From: an uncultured Lachnospiraceae bacterium
Lineage (GTDB): Bacteria > Bacillota > Clostridia > Lachnospirales > Lachnospiraceae
Length of the DNA stretch: 5,613 nt
NCBI GenBank assembly: GCA_947174615.1
Contig: CAMWJQ010000287.1
Coordinates: forward strand, 1 to 5,613
Reading direction: 5' to 3'
Shown here: positions 1-5,612 of the stretch, in pieces
Layout: every line of letters starts with the position of its first letter
Position numbering within the stretch: position 1 is the stretch's first letter
Translations under genes and position numbers: made by a program
The notes under the pieces: generated by a model
Database searches by the model: none
Told to the model about the DNA's origin: nothing
The model's input: the letters and a program-made list of their open reading frames with translations, nothing else

Positions 1-797
1 ATGTTTTCTAATTTCGGTCTAGCTATTATTAACGTTTTCTTGTACTCCTCTCTCGGACGATAAAAAATCTCTTCTTTCCTGCCCGTCTCCACCATATCGC
101 CGTTCTGCATCACGATAACCCTGTCGCACAGACGTTTCACCAGACTAAGATCATGCGAAATAAATAAAACTGCCATCTTTTTTTCCTGATTCAGCCGCTG
201 TAAAAGCTTCACAATCTGCAGCTGTATCGTCACATCAAGCGCTGTCGTGGGCTCATATGCAATCAGAAGCTTCGGCTCACAGATCATTGCGGAGGCAATC
301 ATCACACGCTGCCGCATACCGCCGGAAAGCTCATGCGGATACTTATTATAGATCAGCTGCGGATGCTCAAGTTCTACATCTTCGAGCGCTTTTAGCACAC
401 GCTGGCAGCGTTCCTCCTTTGACAGCTCCTGTCTGTGAATGCGCAGACTTTCCTCTACCTGCCAGCCAATTCGTTTGACCGGATTGAGGGAGGTCATAGG
501 TTCCTGAAAGACAATGCCAATCTTATTTCCCTGAATCTGCCGGAGCGCTTCACGGTCTGAATGCAGCAGCTCTTTCCCCTCAAAGAGGATTTTTCCCTCC
601 ATTTTCATGTCATGTCGTCTCAGCAGTCCCGCGATTGCCATCGCTGTCATGGATTTTCCAGAACCAGACTCGCCGACAATCCCAAGGATTTCTCCCTGCC
701 GCAGTTCCATCGTCAGATGATTCACTACGCGCTCTGGCACCTCATGATCATGAAACTCTATATTCAAATCTTCTATTTTTAATAGTGTCTGTTCCAT
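1..797 (-). CDS. Opp/Dpp-type peptide ABC transporter ATP-binding protein, partial (C-terminus off window)
   Basis: My translation of the minus strand gives an uninterrupted 265-codon frame from ATG at 795-797 to the window edge, so the C-terminus is missing. Motifs in order: Walker A GESGSGKS (42-49), Q-loop VFQEPMTSLNP with Q98, signature LSGGMRQRV (157-165), Walker B LLIAYEP (177-183), D-loop TALD (D188), switch histidine in SHD (H215). QEPMTSLNP and EPTTALDVT are typical of the OppD/DppD/NikD branch. The segment around REEYKKTLIIARP resembles the start of the oligopeptide C-terminal extension. The expected role is ATP hydrolysis at the cytoplasmic face to drive import of peptides or related solutes. 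Oddly, Walker B has Tyr181 (codon TAT, 255-257) where Asp is expected. OppD proteins are usually about 320-340 residues, but this could also be the first half of a fused double-ATPase. No permease gene precedes it, so partners must be downstream (off window) or elsewhere. The SD is mediocre (AAGGGCGAAGAG). The family call is firm; the substrate is unknown. Confidence 0.93.
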   Translation of the reverse strand, partial: MEQTLLKIEDLNIEFHDHEVPERVVNHLTMELRQGEILGIVGESGSGKSMTAMAIAGLLRRHDMKMEGKILFEGKELLHSDREALRQIQGNKIGIVFQEPMTSLNPVKRIGWQVEESLRIHRQELSKEERCQRVLKALEDVELEHPQLIYNKYPHELSGGMRQRVMIASAMICEPKLLIAYEPTTALDVTIQLQIVKLLQRLNQEKKMAVLFISHDLSLVKRLCDRVIVMQNGDMVETGRKEEIFYRPREEYKKTLIIARPKLEN

Positions 798-928
798 GTA
801 TGCTCTTCGCCCTTTTTCATCGTTCCTTCTTTAAATAAATCTCTTCTTTAAATGTGTCTTTGTCTAACAGTTTCTCGTTCTATGAATATGTTCTTTATTC
901 TACCACAGTGACTGCAAAAAATCTATCT
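798..928. other. Intergenic gap with an 11-bp direct repeat
   Basis: This 131-bp gap separates the DUF4097 stop codon from the ABC ATPase start. It contains two perfect copies of CTTCTTTAAAT (826-836 and 843-853), 17 bp apart start to start, giving purine-rich AAAGAAG tracts on the coding strand ahead of the ATPase. I see no convincing terminator for the upstream operon and no promoter with good -35 and -10 boxes at proper spacing. It therefore remains open whether the ATPase gene is read through from the PadR operon or has its own promoter. Confidence 0.5.
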
Positions 929-1747
929 TTATTCTGCATTTTTATAATTGAGTCTCACACTTCCCATGCTGGTGCTGGCTTCAAGCTTCCCGGCATCGCC
1001 CGACTGACGGTACTTCGTCCCCTCTTTTTGACCGTTGACTCGCACCTCGCCCATTCCCGCTTCCAGTTCGATTTGAAAATTGTCAAGGTTCTGGTTCACA
1101 TCAATCGCCGTATCCCCCATCGCATTGTCTGCATTCAAAGTCAGAAAAGTACAGCTTTCGATTTTAATCGAACCCATATCATTATCTACCTCAGCGTCGC
1201 CAAGATGGGTGTCTTTGATCGTAATCTCGCCCATATTCGTTTTGAGATCTGACTTGTCAAAGCTGCATTTTTTAAATGTACAACTCCCCATATTGGTCAG
1301 TGCATCACAGGCGGACGATGTGATTTCCTCCACGCTGATATTTCCCATAGCGACCTTGATCTCCAGGCTCTCCATGGCGGTTCCTTCCGGCACTGTCAGC
1401 GTCATGCGGCACTGTTCATTTCTCATTCCTCCCCACCATGCCTTTTTGGGCATTTTCTCCTTGACATGAAGTTTCCCGTCCTTTACTTCATACTCCATTT
1501 TGATCGTGTCTGTATATTCACTGTGAAGATAAAATTCTTTCCCTGTCTCAATCGTCAAATCCATCAGATCCGCATCGACATAAATGGCATCAAAACTGTC
1601 CAAATCCGAGCTTGCCTCCGTCATCCTGTCCCCTCCAAACCGAAAGCCTCCGCGAAAACTAAAGATGCCGTAATAATGAAAGGTACCGCCGACCACGCAG
1701 CAGACTGTAATAATTGTCAGGATTGTCATCCATATATTTTTCTTCAT
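929..1747 (-). CDS. DUF4097 family membrane-anchored beta-solenoid protein
   Basis: The protein has 272 residues. A short basic N-terminus (MKKN) leads into one hydrophobic segment (about 7-26), which fits a membrane anchor or uncleaved signal, so the rest should lie outside the cytoplasm. A Gly/Phe-rich linker (about 29-40) follows. From about 130 on, a motif of the form x-M-G-[NSED]-x-x-x recurs at M134, M153, M172, M191, M210, M232 and M261. The first four intervals are exactly 19 residues, then 22 and 29. This periodicity, with alternating hydrophobic residues, is what a right-handed parallel beta-solenoid shows and matches the DUF4097 (putative adhesin) family. The start is ATG at 1745-1747; a longer frame would begin with TTG at 1777 and would overlap the AGGAGG ribosome binding site. 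It is third in an apparent operon, 49 bp after the HAAS protein gene. DUF4097 proteins accompany envelope-stress modules in Firmicutes (LiaX in enterococci, YvlB in Bacillus), so a cell-envelope role is inferred. The exact function is unknown. Confidence 0.88.
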   Translation of the reverse strand: MKKNIWMTILTIITVCCVVGGTFHYYGIFSFRGGFRFGGDRMTEASSDLDSFDAIYVDADLMDLTIETGKEFYLHSEYTDTIKMEYEVKDGKLHVKEKMPKKAWWGGMRNEQCRMTLTVPEGTAMESLEIKVAMGNISVEEITSSACDALTNMGSCTFKKCSFDKSDLKTNMGEITIKDTHLGDAEVDNDMGSIKIESCTFLTLNADNAMGDTAIDVNQNLDNFQIELEAGMGEVRVNGQKEGTKYRQSGDAGKLEASTSMGSVRLNYKNAE

Positions 1748-1758
1748 ACTCCTATTTT

Positions 1759-1764
1759 CCTCCT
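1759..1764 (-). promoter_or_regulatory. Ribosome binding site of the DUF4097 gene
   Basis: On the minus strand AGGAGG lies 11 nt before the ATG at 1747. The spacing is longer than usual. A second purine tract, AGGAGT, directly abuts the ATG and is too close to work. This site supports the ATG start over the longer TTG-initiated frame, which would have the SD inside its own coding sequence. Confidence 0.7.
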
Positions 1765-1796
1765 CAAATGAAAACAATAACCATGTACCCGGCGCA

Positions 1797-2762
1797 CTAC
1801 CAAATCGTGCGGATCAACCGCTGCACTACCGCGGCAATCACCCACACAATCCATGTGATGTGCCAGTCAAAGCTCAAAAAGCTCCAGCAAAGATAAATGC
1901 ATGTCACAGTCGGCCAGTAGACAGACATCATCTGCGATACAGTGTCATTTTTATAGCTTACCTGTTTCTGTGACGGCACAAAAATGCCTCCCATCGTATC
2001 ATTTTTATTTAATGAAAGAATCGTCGTAAATCCAGCGTTCACATTTCCTGCAGCCACGAACAGAAAGACCCCGACTCCGATAAACACAAACATCAAGGCA
2101 GGTCCCATCCCGCTTCCCCACGAAAACAGACTGGTGACAATCAACACAGGCAGCACACTCAGAATACACAAAATAACGCCAATCGTAATCATCATCGCAT
2201 AGGTCACACGAAAACTTTCCCGACGGTTATGGACATATTCTGCTGTCGCAAAATCTACACTGCATCCCCTTTGCTTCAAAAACTTCCATCTTCCCATCAC
2301 AAAACCAGAAAACAAAAACAGTCCAACTGCTGCCGCAATAGCCAAAAACATAAAGCACATGGCATAAACGCCCCCACGCCAACTCCAACTGATCTCCAGA
2401 AGATAGCCGCAGCAGCTGATAATACACAGCAGTACACCAAGTGCAACCGTGTAGGCAGCACGTGTCTTGTCATGCAGATAATCCTTGACCTCCTCGAGCG
2501 TGACATGCCGTAAATTTCCAGCCAACTTCTGATTCCCCTGCAGCACAACATTGCTGATGCCAAGCTCCTCTGCGAGTTCATCAAGATTTCCAAACTCAGA
2601 AATCACGATGCCCACTGCCTCATTTTCCGTCTTTCCCTCCTGAAGCAGTTCTGTATATTTATCCTCCATAATCTGCCACAGCTCATTTTTTGCTTTCTGC
2701 ACCTCGAATGTGACAGGAAGCTTTGCAAACATTGTTTCCAGATAATTCCTGATTGTCTCCAT
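1797..2762 (-). CDS. HAAS/DUF1700-domain polytopic membrane protein
   Basis: This is a 321-residue protein. Residues 1 to about 75 form a soluble helical domain with the features of the HAAS/DUF1700 'permease prefix' domain: an amphipathic start, a KNELWQIMEDKYTEL helix, then EGKTENEAVGIVISEFGN and a DELAEELGI end. The remainder is membrane-embedded, with hydrophobic segments at about 103-123, 132-156, 185-212, 221-244, 280-298 and 300-316, so probably six passes. No catalytic motif is visible. The start is ATG at 2760-2762, supported by GGAGGGG with 9-nt spacing, which lies inside the end of the PadR gene. Only 4 nt separate the PadR stop from this ATG, so translational coupling is likely. 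HAAS domains are commonly encoded next to PadR regulators, where they are thought to take part in signalling with them. Direct contact with this PadR or with the following DUF4097 protein is inference. The substrate or signal is unknown. Confidence 0.87.
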   Translation of the reverse strand: METIRNYLETMFAKLPVTFEVQKAKNELWQIMEDKYTELLQEGKTENEAVGIVISEFGNLDELAEELGISNVVLQGNQKLAGNLRHVTLEEVKDYLHDKTRAAYTVALGVLLCIISCCGYLLEISWSWRGGVYAMCFMFLAIAAAVGLFLFSGFVMGRWKFLKQRGCSVDFATAEYVHNRRESFRVTYAMMITIGVILCILSVLPVLIVTSLFSWGSGMGPALMFVFIGVGVFLFVAAGNVNAGFTTILSLNKNDTMGGIFVPSQKQVSYKNDTVSQMMSVYWPTVTCIYLCWSFLSFDWHITWIVWVIAAVVQRLIRTIW

Positions 2763-2766
2763 ATGC

Positions 2767-3111
2767 TCATTCCCCTCCGTCCTGCTTGATAAATTTTTCT
2801 ACTACTTCCTTCGTCAACGCCCACTCCGCACATTTCTCGTGATAATACTGTCTGCCCTGCGCTGTGATTCTGTAGTATGTCCTGCGCTTCCCGTTCATTG
2901 TAATATTCTCTGAATAGGACTCGACAAATCCATTTTTCTCCAGCCGTGTAAACGCAGAATACAGTGTTGTTTCCTTGATCACATATTTTTCATCCGTCAG
3001 GCTCTTGATTCTCTTTGAAATCTCATAGCCATACGAGGGCGCATCCCACAGCAGATACAGAATGATCGTATCATTGTATCCGCGTATGATGTCACTGCTA
3101 ATACTGCTCAT
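2767..3111 (-). CDS. PadR family transcriptional regulator
   Basis: This 114-residue protein is nearly all PadR-type winged helix. The N-terminal helix carries the family signature ILYLLWDAPSYGYEISKRI (about 17-35). The recognition-helix region is ETTLYSAFTRLEKNGFVES (about 47-65), and the wing is GKRRTYYRIT (74-83), followed by QGRQYY and a short C-terminal dimerisation helix (about 85-108). It belongs to the short PadR subfamily (about 110 residues), which binds DNA as a dimer. I start it at ATG 3109-3111 because GGGAGG lies 6 nt upstream; an in-frame ATG at 3144 would overlap that SD and lacks its own. It is first in the operon with the HAAS and DUF4097 genes. It most likely represses its own operon through the repeats at 3146-3205, which lie downstream of the -10 box. 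The ligand or signal is unknown. Confidence 0.93.
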   Translation of the reverse strand: MSSISSDIIRGYNDTIILYLLWDAPSYGYEISKRIKSLTDEKYVIKETTLYSAFTRLEKNGFVESYSENITMNGKRRTYYRITAQGRQYYHEKCAEWALTKEVVEKFIKQDGGE

Positions 3112-3117
3112 AAAAGA

Positions 3118-3123
3118 CCTCCC
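3118..3123 (-). promoter_or_regulatory. Ribosome binding site of the padR-type gene
   Basis: GGGAGG on the minus strand lies 6 nt before the ATG at 3111. This is a near-ideal Shine-Dalgarno sequence, and it fixes the start at 3111 rather than at the upstream in-frame ATG at 3144. Confidence 0.88.
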
Positions 3124-3145
3124 TTCCAAAAGGTACTCAAACATT

Positions 3146-3205
3146 CTACGACAGGCAATGCAACGACTGTCATTGCTATATCTATCGTTGCTACGTTTAT
3201 CGTAG
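3146..3205. repeat. Four tandem 15-bp repeats, candidate PadR operators
   Basis: Four 15-bp units tile this stretch with no gaps: CTACGACAGGCAATG (3146-3160), CAACGACTGTCATTG (3161-3175), CTATATCTATCGTTG (3176-3190) and CTACGTTTATCGTAG (3191-3205). Columns 1 (C), 3 (A), 11 (C) and 15 (G) are invariant, and most others agree in three of four units. The consensus approaches the palindrome CTACGAC-T-GTCGTAG. Units 2 and 4 pair at 6 of 7 positions; units 1 and 3 keep one good half-site each. Two near-perfect sites 30 bp apart, about three helical turns, would lie on roughly the same DNA face. The array starts 4 bp past the -10 box of the padR promoter, so a bound dimer would cover the transcription start. 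It lies in the 5' untranslated region of the regulator gene, as expected for autoregulation. The repeat structure is seen directly; PadR binding is inferred. Confidence 0.8.
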
Positions 3206-3209
3206 TATT

Positions 3210-3238
3210 AGCATAGCACACAATATTTTTCCTGTCAA
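3210..3238 (-). promoter_or_regulatory. Sigma-A-type promoter of the padR-HAAS-DUF4097 operon
   Basis: On the minus strand a perfect -35 box TTGACA (3233-3238) and a -10 box TATGCT (3210-3215) are separated by exactly 17 bp. Transcription should start near 3203, giving a leader of about 90 nt that contains the 15-bp repeat array. It is the best promoter in the window and stands downstream of the terminator of the preceding gene, consistent with an independent operon. Confidence 0.87.
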
Positions 3239-3264
3239 CAGATTTCTTGCTGATTATTTCGTGT

Positions 3265-3308
3265 ATAAAAAAAGCAGGAAAATAACCTAACGTTTTTGTT
3301 ATCTTCCT
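3265..3308 (-). terminator. Rho-independent terminator after the LRR gene
   Basis: An 11-bp stem with one mismatch (AGGAAAATAAC at 3276-3286 against GTTATCTTCCT at 3298-3308) encloses an 11-nt loop. Read on the minus strand it is followed by GC and seven T residues (rc of 3267-3273). It lies about 70 bp past the stop codon of the truncated LRR gene and just upstream of the padR promoter, so it insulates the operon from readthrough. Confidence 0.82.
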
Positions 3309-3375
3309 ACGCGCGAATCCTTCATTAAAATTTTTATTTTATTCTTTCTGCGGGTTCTTCGATCGGACAAATGCA

Positions 3376-4115
3376 TCAAAGCATCATCATTTTCTTATAT
3401 ACATGATTCCATCCCCCGGTGCAGCAGAAATAATAGACCATCTTTCGAATCGCCCGACCGTCATAGCACATCATCCGCTCTTCTGGGCATTCCCCGATCA
3501 TCAGCGGTACCGGATTATGATTTCCGCTTCCATTCTCGTAACAATAAACATTTGTTTTGTCTGTGTATTTGATAAATGCAGCTCTGTCGGCAGAAAATAT
3601 TATTTCCAGCAAATATTCCCCGATTTTAAAACAGCAGGAATCCGATTTTAACAGCGCCTCAATATCCCGATCTATAATCTTTTGCTTATTAAATACCGGA
3701 ACAGCCCTCACTTCCAGCGCTGGATGAAGCTCAATCGTTCCCTCTGTACAGCACCTGACTGGCAGATCTTGCAATACCTCTATATGTTCCAAATCACAAA
3801 AGATCAAATGTACTTCCTTGAGACCAGGCAGCCCTGACAACAACCGGCAGTCAGAAAAATTTGTTTTATACAGCTTAAGCCGCTTCAGATTTTGACACGC
3901 ACTCAAGAAAGAGAAATCGTCAATATAAACGCCCTTGATGACCAGCCACTCCAGCTTTTTCATCCGTCCAATCACAGACCAGTCATGAAGGTCATAGTAG
4001 TAAGGCGCAGGCAGCGGAAGATATCCCGGTTCCCAAAAATAAATAGACTCCTCATCCTCGGACATCGCATTGCTGAATCCGGGGGCAATCTCCAAAGATT
4101 TCATCCGGGCAATGT
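3376..4115 (-). pseudogene. Leucine-rich repeat protein, 5' end removed by IS insertion
   Basis: An open frame of 242 codons from an internal ATG (4104) to TGA (3376-3378) encodes about three LRR units of roughly 22 residues: WSVIGRMKKLEWLVIKG, SFLSACQNLKRLKLYKT and RLLSGLPGLKEVHLIFC (positions about 42-102). A non-repeat C-terminal region of about 125 residues follows, rich in Cys and Tyr near its end (CYDGRAIRKMVYYFCCTGG). The frame stays open upstream of the ATG to the IS boundary, and these codons read IAR-MKSLEI, matching the later unit I-G-RMK-K-LEW. The ATG is therefore inside a repeat, and it has no SD. The true start and N-terminal part should lie past 5613. LRR domains serve protein binding. 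The C-terminal part is not a family I can name; an immunity-protein-like or regulatory role is only a guess. Some residual translation from transposase readthrough cannot be excluded. Confidence 0.8.
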
Positions 4116-4135
4116 CCCATAGGCGCGAACTTAAG
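4116..4135. repeat. IS terminal inverted repeat, transposase 3' side
   Basis: The repeat begins CCCATAGGCG and ends AACTTAAG, and it is an exact reverse complement of 5593-5612. The transposase stop codon TAA (rc of 4131-4133) lies inside it. The next base outward (T4115) no longer matches the other end, which sets the boundary. Confidence 0.93.
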
Positions 4136-5453
4136 ACAAAAGCCCTGGTAAAATTGCGGTATGGAACGCTTCGTTTTGATTGATCCGCCAGCGCTTTTGT
4201 TTTGATAGATATCGGAAATATTTTTCATCTGCAAGGTCAATAAAAAGACCCCATGGCAGGCACAGAATCGTTTTTATCTGTATAAACGCAATCATACAGT
4301 TCTCATAGGTAGAATAAATCGTTTCCATTCTTTCTGTTTTTTCTTTCAGAATTCGTTCGCAAAGAAAAGACTGGTGTTCTGCAATGATCCATAGAATTAG
4401 CTGCAGCAGTACCAGCGCTTCCGCATAGTTTGTATTCCCGGCTTTTATCGTTGTAATAGAAAAACTCTGTTTTATACGTTTAAACAACAGTTCCACCTGC
4501 CAGCGGCTTTTGTACAAATTTAGAATTTCCTCACCGGAATATTCTGCCCCAAGCGATGTAATGACGACCATATAACCTGCACAGAACAGGGTATCCTCTG
4601 TTATCTGGTTCTGGTTCTTGCAGGCTTTTCTTTTTTTCCTCTTCCTTGCTTTCTGCGCCTGGTGTTCCGGCAGTTTCTGTGCAATGACACGGACAAAACC
4701 GGTTTTATTCCTATATCTGCAGAACCCAAAGACATCGATCATTTCCTGATTCTGTCTTTCCGCCTTTTTCAGCAGGGACACCAAAGATATTTTTTCCCCA
4801 TCTGCATCATACAGGCAGAAATTTCTGGGCGTGATCCGCAGGATTACATCTGCCTGCTGCTCCTGCGCATAAATGTAATTGCGCGCAGTTCCATATCCTG
4901 CATCAGCCATGATCAGGTCTCCTTTCCCCATTGAAAAATGAGTGAGGGATTCTGCTGTATGGTGATCTGTGACTTTCACCTGTTTGATCCTGTTCTGGTT
5001 GAGGCTGTAACAGAGATGAATCCGCTGCTGGTTTTCGTCGGCTCCCTGCTGGCGGACAATGGAGGCATCCACCAGGAGCACATTTTTTACTTCTGTAAAG
5101 AGCGTGTCAGATGGAGTAAAAAGGCTGGACAACATCCTATGGAGAATTTCATGCAGAAATGGGACAGCTTTCAAAAAACGTTTTCTCCATGCAGTGTCAG
5201 AAACATCTGAAATTCCAAGTGCACAAGCAGCAGCTGCCAGTATGCGGAAAGAAAAGTCAGAACAGGCATACAAAAACAGTATTTTTAACAGATCCCGCGC
5301 AGAACGGATGCCTCTTTTCCTTTGGACTGCACCAGTCTGTGCTGCTAGGTCATCCAGCTGTTTCGGAAGATGTGGAAGGATTTTTTTATCCCATATATTT
5401 AAATGTTCTTGCAGAAGTGGATTCATTTTGGTAGAATCGTTTTGTAAATTCAT
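4131..5453 (-). CDS. IS4 family transposase (DDE, YREK motif)
   Basis: The protein has 440 residues from the chosen start. The RNase H-fold catalytic residues are visible: D129 in LLVDASIV, D184 in IMADAGYG, and E321 in YKSRWQVELLFKRIK. The last is a perfect Y-x2-R-x3-E-x6-K signature (Y314, R317, E321, K328), the hallmark of IS4-family enzymes. The 137-residue gap between the second Asp and the Glu holds the beta-strand insertion typical of this family and includes a very basic stretch (KARKRKKRKACK, about 268-279). The enzyme should bind the 20-bp ends and carry out cut-and-paste transposition. The start at 5451-5453 is preferred because AGAGGG sits 5 nt upstream; the adjacent ATG at 5456 is too close, and a further in-frame ATG at 5531 has no SD. 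The frame is intact, so the enzyme may be active. The start codon lies within the hairpin at 5451-5519. Confidence 0.93.
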   Translation of the reverse strand: MNLQNDSTKMNPLLQEHLNIWDKKILPHLPKQLDDLAAQTGAVQRKRGIRSARDLLKILFLYACSDFSFRILAAAACALGISDVSDTAWRKRFLKAVPFLHEILHRMLSSLFTPSDTLFTEVKNVLLVDASIVRQQGADENQQRIHLCYSLNQNRIKQVKVTDHHTAESLTHFSMGKGDLIMADAGYGTARNYIYAQEQQADVILRITPRNFCLYDADGEKISLVSLLKKAERQNQEMIDVFGFCRYRNKTGFVRVIAQKLPEHQAQKARKRKKRKACKNQNQITEDTLFCAGYMVVITSLGAEYSGEEILNLYKSRWQVELLFKRIKQSFSITTIKAGNTNYAEALVLLQLILWIIAEHQSFLCERILKEKTERMETIYSTYENCMIAFIQIKTILCLPWGLFIDLADEKYFRYLSKQKRWRINQNEAFHTAILPGLLS

Positions 5454-5519
5454 CATAACCCTCTTTTCGTGAAATTTTTGTTCTAAAAATATTTTACACG
5501 AAAAAGATCGGTTATGGTG
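5451..5519 (-). promoter_or_regulatory. Long inverted repeat sequestering transposase SD and start codon
   Basis: The outer arms CATCATAACC (5451-5460) and GGTTATGGTG (5510-5519) pair at 9 of 10 positions. The inner arms TTTTCGTG (5464-5471) and CACGAAAA (5497-5504) pair perfectly, with a small bulge between. The AT-rich loop is about 25 nt. In a transcript entering from outside the IS, both candidate ATGs and the AGAGGG SD would be base-paired. A transcript starting inside the loop would lack one arm and remain translatable. IS10 and IS50 are known to use this kind of protection against impinging transcription; here it is inferred from sequence alone. Confidence 0.75.
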
Positions 5520-5521
5520 AA
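5491..5521 (-). promoter_or_regulatory. Possible weak transposase promoter
   Basis: On the minus strand TAAAAT (5491-5496) could be a -10 box, with TTCACC (5516-5521) as a poor -35 at 19-bp spacing. Its start point would fall near 5484, inside the hairpin loop, so its transcripts would lack the left arm of the sequestering stem. The -35 match is weak and the spacing long, so this is tentative. Confidence 0.3.
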
Positions 5522-5592
5522 TTTTTTTCATGCGACAAATGAGTTTTTTATTCTATTTTCTATCCAGAATCCCGATTTTTGTACATTTTTTG

Positions 5593-5612
5593 CTTAAGTT
5601 CGCGCCTATGGG
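5593..5612. repeat. IS terminal inverted repeat, transposase 5' side
   Basis: The repeat begins CTTAAGTTCG and ends CCTATGGG, and it is an exact reverse complement of 4116-4135. Only one base of flanking DNA (G5613) follows before the window ends. The 61 bp between this end and the upstream ATG at 5531 hold AT-rich non-coding DNA. Confidence 0.93.

Larger units (their letters stand above)
4116..5612 (-). mobile_element. IS4-family insertion sequence, complete (1497 bp)
   Basis: The two ends carry 20-bp perfect inverted repeats starting CCCATAGGCG (4116-4135 and 5593-5612), with looser similarity a few bases further in. They enclose a single transposase gene that fills most of the element, and the stop codon lies within the left repeat. 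The 1.5-kb size, single gene and YREK transposase are typical of the IS4 family. The target duplication cannot be confirmed because only one base, G5613, is visible beyond the right end. That G fits a duplication of 7, 8 or 9 bp, because the left flank reads GGGCAATGT just before the element. The IS lies within an LRR gene. Intact ends and frame suggest recent, possibly still active insertion. Confidence 0.93.

Noticed and set aside
257..782. Plus-strand ORFs in the ABC ATPase region
   Set aside because: They are shadows of the minus-strand ATPase, whose motifs are unambiguous over the whole region.
779..820. A 13-codon minus-strand ORF (MKKGEEHTWNRHY) overlapping the ABC ATPase start
   Set aside because: It has an SD-like AAGGA only 3 nt before the ATG and no attenuator structure after it. 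It is short enough to be chance.
854..1469. Plus-strand open frames opposite the DUF4097 gene
   Set aside because: They are antisense to a gene with a clear family, repeats and SD, and lack their own SD or recognisable domains.
3276..3308. The terminator stem read as a plus-strand terminator
   Set aside because: There is no immediate T-run after the stem on the plus strand and no plus-strand gene to terminate.
4052..4240. Minus-strand ORF spanning the IS left end
   Set aside because: It crosses the IS boundary in a frame different from both the transposase and the LRR gene, so it is a junction artefact.
5454..5531. Longer transposase start at ATG 5531, adding 26 residues
   Set aside because: The extra residues lie across the hairpin arms and have no SD. 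AGAGGG positioned before 5453 fits the shorter form.
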